This document shows, in pieces, positions 60,028 to 64,000 of a DNA stretch of 64,000 bases (position 1 is its first letter; every line of letters begins with the position of its first letter). The position numbers were made by a program, and so were the translations under genes. The stretch is from Roseobacter sp. CCS2 (GTDB taxonomy: Bacteria > Pseudomonadota > Alphaproteobacteria > Rhodobacterales > Rhodobacteraceae), in contig NZ_AAYB01000003.1 in assembly GCF_000169435.1 (NCBI RefSeq), positions 1 through 64,000 of the forward strand. The letters are read 5' to 3'. The notes under the pieces are model-generated. The model was not told the origin of the DNA. It searched no databases and saw only the letters and a list, made by a program, of their open reading frames with translations.

Positions 60028-63000
60028 AACGCAGCTGGCCTTTTACGCCTGAAAAGATCGCAGCGCGGCTGCGCCTGATCGCGCCTTATGTACATCGGCA
60101 ACGGTCAGTGCTGCCGCATTTTCGGATTTTGCCATTATCAAAGCCGATGCTGGACGCACCCATCTGCAATGATCCAACGCTCTGGGATGAAATCCCGCAT
60201 GAAAGCTATTGGGGGCATGCGGATCTGAATTTTGTGATGAAATCGACGTTTCGGGTGCCTGATGGCTGGGACGCAAATCATCTTGCCTTGCACCTTCCGC
60301 TTGGCATTTTGGGGGATGTATTCAACCACCCCGAAGCGCTGGTGCATGTTGATCAAATCCCGATCGGGTCGGCGGACCGGTATCACCATACAATCCCGCT
60401 TGCCGCCGATCTGGCAGATGACGCGGCGCATGTGCTTTCATTGCACGGGTGGACCGGGCTTGCGGGCTGGCCACCCGACCTGAACTCAAAATCGAAACTG
60501 TTCATGGGTCTGCCGGCATTGGTGGAACGGGATCCGGTGCTGTTGACGTTTATGCAACTGGCACAAACGGTCTTGGATACGGCGATAACATTGGACGATG
60601 ACACAGGTGTGGCACTGCTGGACATCTTGGATCAATCCGTGCGCCTGCTCGACACACGCGATCCGATTGGCGATGCGCTGTATGACAGTGTGCCCGCAGC
60701 GCTGGCCTTGCTAAGACAAGGTTTGCCTTCAGTCGGGAAACCTTTGGATGTCACCCTGCACGGCATTGGTCACGCGCACATGGATATTGCCTATCTTTGG
60801 ACGATAGATCAGATCAGACTGAAGAATGCGCGCACCTATTCCAACGTCTTGCGGTTAATGCAGGACGACGCGGACTTTCGCTTTTCGCACTCACAACCGC
60901 AACTCTATGCCTATACGGAACGCGACTATCCCGCCCTTTTTGCCAAGATCAAAGAACGGGTTGCAGAAGGCCGGTGGGAAGTCATGGGCGGGATGTGGGT
61001 CGAGCCTGATTTGAACGTCACCGGTTCAGAATCGTTGATCCGCCAGTTGGTTTTGGGCCGGACCTATTTCAAAGACACCTTTGGCGATGTCGAAACGCCC
61101 GTTTTGTGGTTGCCTGATACGTTCGGCTTTCCTGCGCAAATCCCGCAACTGATGCGCTTGGCCGGTCTCGAGCTTTTTGTGACCAACAAATTGAACTGGA
61201 ACCAGTTCAATCAGGTGCCATCATCGACGCATCATTGGGAAGGGCTGGATGGATCGCGCGTGTTGGCGCACGTGTTGACGACACCGCGCGACGTGCAATA
61301 TCTGCCATTTCCAACCAATTATAAAAGCGACCTGTCCGGTCCCGAGGTCTTGGGCACCTACACGCGATCTACTGCACCGCAATCTGTCCGCGATCTGCCG
61401 ATTTGCTTTGGCTATGGCGATGGTGGGGGCGGCCCGACCGAGGATCTGCTGGCCAAGGCGCAGGTCTATAAGGCAATGCCCGGCATGCCGCAGTTCAAAT
61501 ACAGCACCGTGCGCGATACATTTGAGGCGATCAAAAAGATACCTGACCTGCCTGTCTGGCAGGGTGAACATTATATGGAAGGCCACCGCGGCACCTATAC
61601 CTCGCAAGGATGGATCAAACGCGCGAACCGCAAGGCCGAATGGGCCCTGCATGAGGCAGAGGCGATGGCGGCCATGGCAGGCCAGAGCCCTGACCTGACC
61701 GAAGCCTGGCAGCTACTTTGCCTTAATCAATTTCACGATATCATCACGGGCACGTCGATTGGCGCGGTATTTGAGGATGCCCGCCGCGACTTTGCCAAGA
61801 TCAGGGATGTGACTGAACGGGCGGCCGTGAGTGCCGCCAAAGCGTTGGGTTGTGCGCAAGCAAGCGTGGTGAATACCGCGCCGACACGCGGCCCAAGGCT
61901 GGCCACCTTTGGCAAAGATGCTGATATTACGGGACAAAAGACGGATGACGGCACATTAGTCTACTTCGATGATCTGCCGGGTTATGCCATCGCACCGATG
62001 GCATCCGCCAACATGCCTGATGGTGATGTTATCGTGCGCAAGGATGGTGATGACTTCGTTATGGAAAACCCCTTGGTCCGCGTTGTGCTGACAGCCAGCG
62101 GGCAACTCAACAAAGTCTTTGACAAAACGCTGGATCGTGACGTCCTTGCTGATGCAACGCCCAGTAACCACCTACTCGCGTTTGAAGATCGGCCAATTTG
62201 CTGGGATGCCTGGGATATCGACCCCAGCTATGAAGACCGATGCGAACCTGTGCTGGGACACACAACAGGCAAGATTGTCGAAAACGGCCCGCTTCGCGCC
62301 ACTGTTTTGTTCAAGACCGCTTGGCGCAGCAGCACAATCATTCAACGGGTGCAGTTATGCGCGCATTCCAAGCGGATTGATTTTGTTACCGATGTGGATT
62401 GGCATGAAACCCATACGCTTTTGAAGGCAGCTTTCCATACGACAGTGGTCAGCGATACTGCCGCGTTTGACACCCAATGGGGCCGTATATCGCGCAGCAC
62501 GCGACGGGACACCGATTTTGACGCGGCACGTTTTGAGGTGCCGGCGCAGAAATGGGCCTGTCTGTCGGATGATGCATGTGGCGTCGCGGTGTTGAATGAC
62601 TGCAAATACGGATATGATGTTCTTGAATGCCGGATAAGGATTACTTTGATCAAATCCGCAACTGCGCCAGACCCAAAGTCTGATCAGGGGGCGCATCGGT
62701 TTACTTACGCCTTACTGCCCTTTGATGCGGGGCAGCCCGAGCAGCTGAACCACGAGGCCTATGATCTCAATGCGCCTCTCAGGGTGTTGGATGCCACAAC
62801 TTCGGCTAGTGCGGACACAACACCGCTGATCCTGTCAAGCGCGTCTAACGTTATCATCGAGACGGTCAAACCGTCCCTGGTTGGCAATGACCTCATCATC
62901 CGACTGTTTGAATCGACCGGCGTTGCGACTACGACGGAACTGCGCATCGAGCCGCAATGCCGTTCGGCCCATTTGGCAACGATCTTTGAAAAGACGACAA

Positions 63001-63083
63001 CCCCTCTGATGCTTGCGGGAAACAGGGTTGCGCTAACCCTGCGACCATTCGAGATTGTCACCATCAGGCTTGAACGTGCATAA
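60024..63083 (+). CDS. GH38 alpha-mannosidase
   Basis: The 1019-residue cytoplasmic enzyme removes alpha-linked mannose. The zinc site is GHAHMDIAYLW (H252, D254 region) and the nucleophile is D365 in LWLPDTFGFPAQ; NQFHDIITGTSIGAVFEDA marks the three-helix middle domain and holds another zinc His. A large C-terminal beta domain completes the family fold. No signal peptide is present, so the substrate must be imported, presumably by the ABC system in whose operon it sits (ATGA overlap). Length fits class II bacterial mannosidases. Confidence 0.93.
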   Translation: MKRSWPFTPEKIAARLRLIAPYVHRQRSVLPHFRILPLSKPMLDAPICNDPTLWDEIPHESYWGHADLNFVMKSTFRVPDGWDANHLALHLPLGILGDVFNHPEALVHVDQIPIGSADRYHHTIPLAADLADDAAHVLSLHGWTGLAGWPPDLNSKSKLFMGLPALVERDPVLLTFMQLAQTVLDTAITLDDDTGVALLDILDQSVRLLDTRDPIGDALYDSVPAALALLRQGLPSVGKPLDVTLHGIGHAHMDIAYLWTIDQIRLKNARTYSNVLRLMQDDADFRFSHSQPQLYAYTERDYPALFAKIKERVAEGRWEVMGGMWVEPDLNVTGSESLIRQLVLGRTYFKDTFGDVETPVLWLPDTFGFPAQIPQLMRLAGLELFVTNKLNWNQFNQVPSSTHHWEGLDGSRVLAHVLTTPRDVQYLPFPTNYKSDLSGPEVLGTYTRSTAPQSVRDLPICFGYGDGGGGPTEDLLAKAQVYKAMPGMPQFKYSTVRDTFEAIKKIPDLPVWQGEHYMEGHRGTYTSQGWIKRANRKAEWALHEAEAMAAMAGQSPDLTEAWQLLCLNQFHDIITGTSIGAVFEDARRDFAKIRDVTERAAVSAAKALGCAQASVVNTAPTRGPRLATFGKDADITGQKTDDGTLVYFDDLPGYAIAPMASANMPDGDVIVRKDGDDFVMENPLVRVVLTASGQLNKVFDKTLDRDVLADATPSNHLLAFEDRPICWDAWDIDPSYEDRCEPVLGHTTGKIVENGPLRATVLFKTAWRSSTIIQRVQLCAHSKRIDFVTDVDWHETHTLLKAAFHTTVVSDTAAFDTQWGRISRSTRRDTDFDAARFEVPAQKWACLSDDACGVAVLNDCKYGYDVLECRIRITLIKSATAPDPKSDQGAHRFTYALLPFDAGQPEQLNHEAYDLNAPLRVLDATTSASADTTPLILSSASNVIIETVKPSLVGNDLIIRLFESTGVATTTELRIEPQCRSAHLATIFEKTTTPLMLAGNRVALTLRPFEIVTIRLERA

Positions 63084-63122
63084 AGTGTGCATTCAAGTCG
63101 CGCGATATTTTTAGGACATTCA

Positions 63123-64000
63123 ATGACAGATCAAGCACAGCAGATCGCGCCGCCGGGCCCCATGGATAGCGATTGGTTTTGGCTGGACCAGGCAGACCAT
63201 CGGGCGTGGTTGAAGCGGCAAAGCGAAAGCCAATTGACCTTTTTTGCCGCCAGTATGCAACCTGGTCCCGGCTTTTGCCTGCTGGGCCATGATGGCACGC
63301 CGTTACCGACCAAAGAGCAGGAACTGCATACAACGACACGGCTGGTCCATTCATACAGTCTTGGTGTTTTGCAAGGTCATCAGGGTGCAAAAGATATTGT
63401 CGATCACGGTATGGCTTATCTAGCCAGCCATCACAAAGACACGGTGCATGGCGGTTATGTATGGGCGCTGACCGATGATGAGATCAGCGATGATCGCAAG
63501 CTGGCTTATGGTCATGTCTTTGTCCTGCTTGCTGCATCCAGTGCGAAAATGGCGGGTCATCCTGACGCCGATGCGCTTTTGGCCGATATCACCGGCATTT
63601 TGGACCGGCATTATTGGGAAGAAGATGCAGGCCTTTTATGCGACGAATGGAACCGCGATTGGACCCCGTTTTCCACCTATCGCGGCATGAATGCCAATAT
63701 GCATGCGGTCGAGGCGATGTTGACGGCCGTTGAAGCAACAGGAGAGACAGTTTTTCTGGATCGCGCGGCCCGTATTTTGGATTTCTTTACGCGCCAAATC
63801 GCACCGAAGGAGAACTGGCGTCTGCCAGAGCATTACACACAAGATTGGCAGATCGACCGGAACTATGCTGGCAATCACATGTTCCGGCCCGCGGGCACGA
63901 CGCCGGGGCATTCGTTTGAATTGGGGCGGCTGACCCTGCAACATTGGGACCTGATGGGGCGTCCAGAAACAGACGCCCCACAGGTGGCGCGCAGGCTGAT
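63123..64000 (+). CDS. AGE-family sugar isomerase/epimerase, 3' end outside the window
   Basis: Some 292 codons are present before the window ends. The (alpha/alpha)6-barrel family of N-acylglucosamine 2-epimerase, mannose isomerase and YihS is seen in HTTTRLVHSYSLGVLQG, GGYVWALTDDE, YGHVFVLLAASSAKMAG, RGMNANMHAVEAMLTAVEATGE and AGTTPGHSFELGRL. These include His residues expected at the active site. After a GH38 mannosidase, a D-mannose to fructose isomerase is the most likely role. Other epimerase activities cannot be excluded. It starts 39 bases after the mannosidase. Confidence 0.85.
   Translation, partial: MTDQAQQIAPPGPMDSDWFWLDQADHRAWLKRQSESQLTFFAASMQPGPGFCLLGHDGTPLPTKEQELHTTTRLVHSYSLGVLQGHQGAKDIVDHGMAYLASHHKDTVHGGYVWALTDDEISDDRKLAYGHVFVLLAASSAKMAGHPDADALLADITGILDRHYWEEDAGLLCDEWNRDWTPFSTYRGMNANMHAVEAMLTAVEATGETVFLDRAARILDFFTRQIAPKENWRLPEHYTQDWQIDRNYAGNHMFRPAGTTPGHSFELGRLTLQHWDLMGRPETDAPQVARRL

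Noticed and set aside
1..64000. CRISPR arrays, rRNA, tRNA, intact insertion sequences or prophage
   Set aside because: No regularly spaced repeats, no structural RNA sequences and no transposase or phage genes could be recognised on either strand.

Overview
The window looks like chromosome from a marine alphaproteobacterium of the Rhodobacterales (Roseobacter group; Loktanella/Yoonia/Octadecabacter-like relatives fit best). The evidence is moderately GC-rich DNA, many TRAP and ABC sugar transporters, an exo-type polysaccharide cluster, gas-vesicle genes, and the tandem GGGGCTTTGCCCC / GCCGCTTTGCGGC hairpins common in this group. No rRNA, tRNA, CRISPR array or intact insertion sequence was seen.

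Layout. 1-7806: a partial FG-GAP protein and a ROK repressor, divergent from a xylose operon (xylF-xylH-xylG-xylB-xylA). 7872-11210: an unfamiliar pair (GNAT-like protein, polytopic membrane protein with a C-terminal sensor-like domain) and a glycerate 2-kinase. 11266-13713: a di-heme cytochrome c peroxidase, a divergent Sel1-repeat protein whose start overlaps it, and a small secreted protein. 14211-22025: a TRAP transporter, flavin reductase, aldo/keto reductase, FMN-dependent monooxygenase, UTRA-type GntR regulator and Gfo/Idh/MocA protein. I read this block as a sulfoquinovose monooxygenase (sulfo-SMO) locus with a TRAP importer and a candidate NAD-dependent sulfoquinovosidase. 22537-25016: gvpF/L, gvpK and a coiled-coil/CheW-like gene interrupted by an in-frame amber codon. 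25131-36156: alpha-glucosidase and a glycogen operon (glgB-glgC-glgA-glgX-pgm). 36458-51626: a succinoglycan-type exopolysaccharide cluster (exoL, exoY, exoF, flippase, pyruvyltransferase, exoQ, exoK, glycosyltransferases, ExoX-like protein, exoP, exoM, exoA) with a Stf0 sulfotransferase embedded. 51988-64000: an AraC regulator divergent from a PhyH dioxygenase, an MBL-fold protein, a family-5 ABC importer, a GH38 alpha-mannosidase and a partial AGE-family isomerase/epimerase, probably for uptake and breakdown of alpha-mannosides.

Together these genes bring in plant- and algal-type sugars (xylose, alpha-glucosides, alpha-mannosides, sulfoquinovose) and divert glucose units to glycogen and exopolysaccharide. 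All functions are read from protein sequence by eye; no database search was possible.
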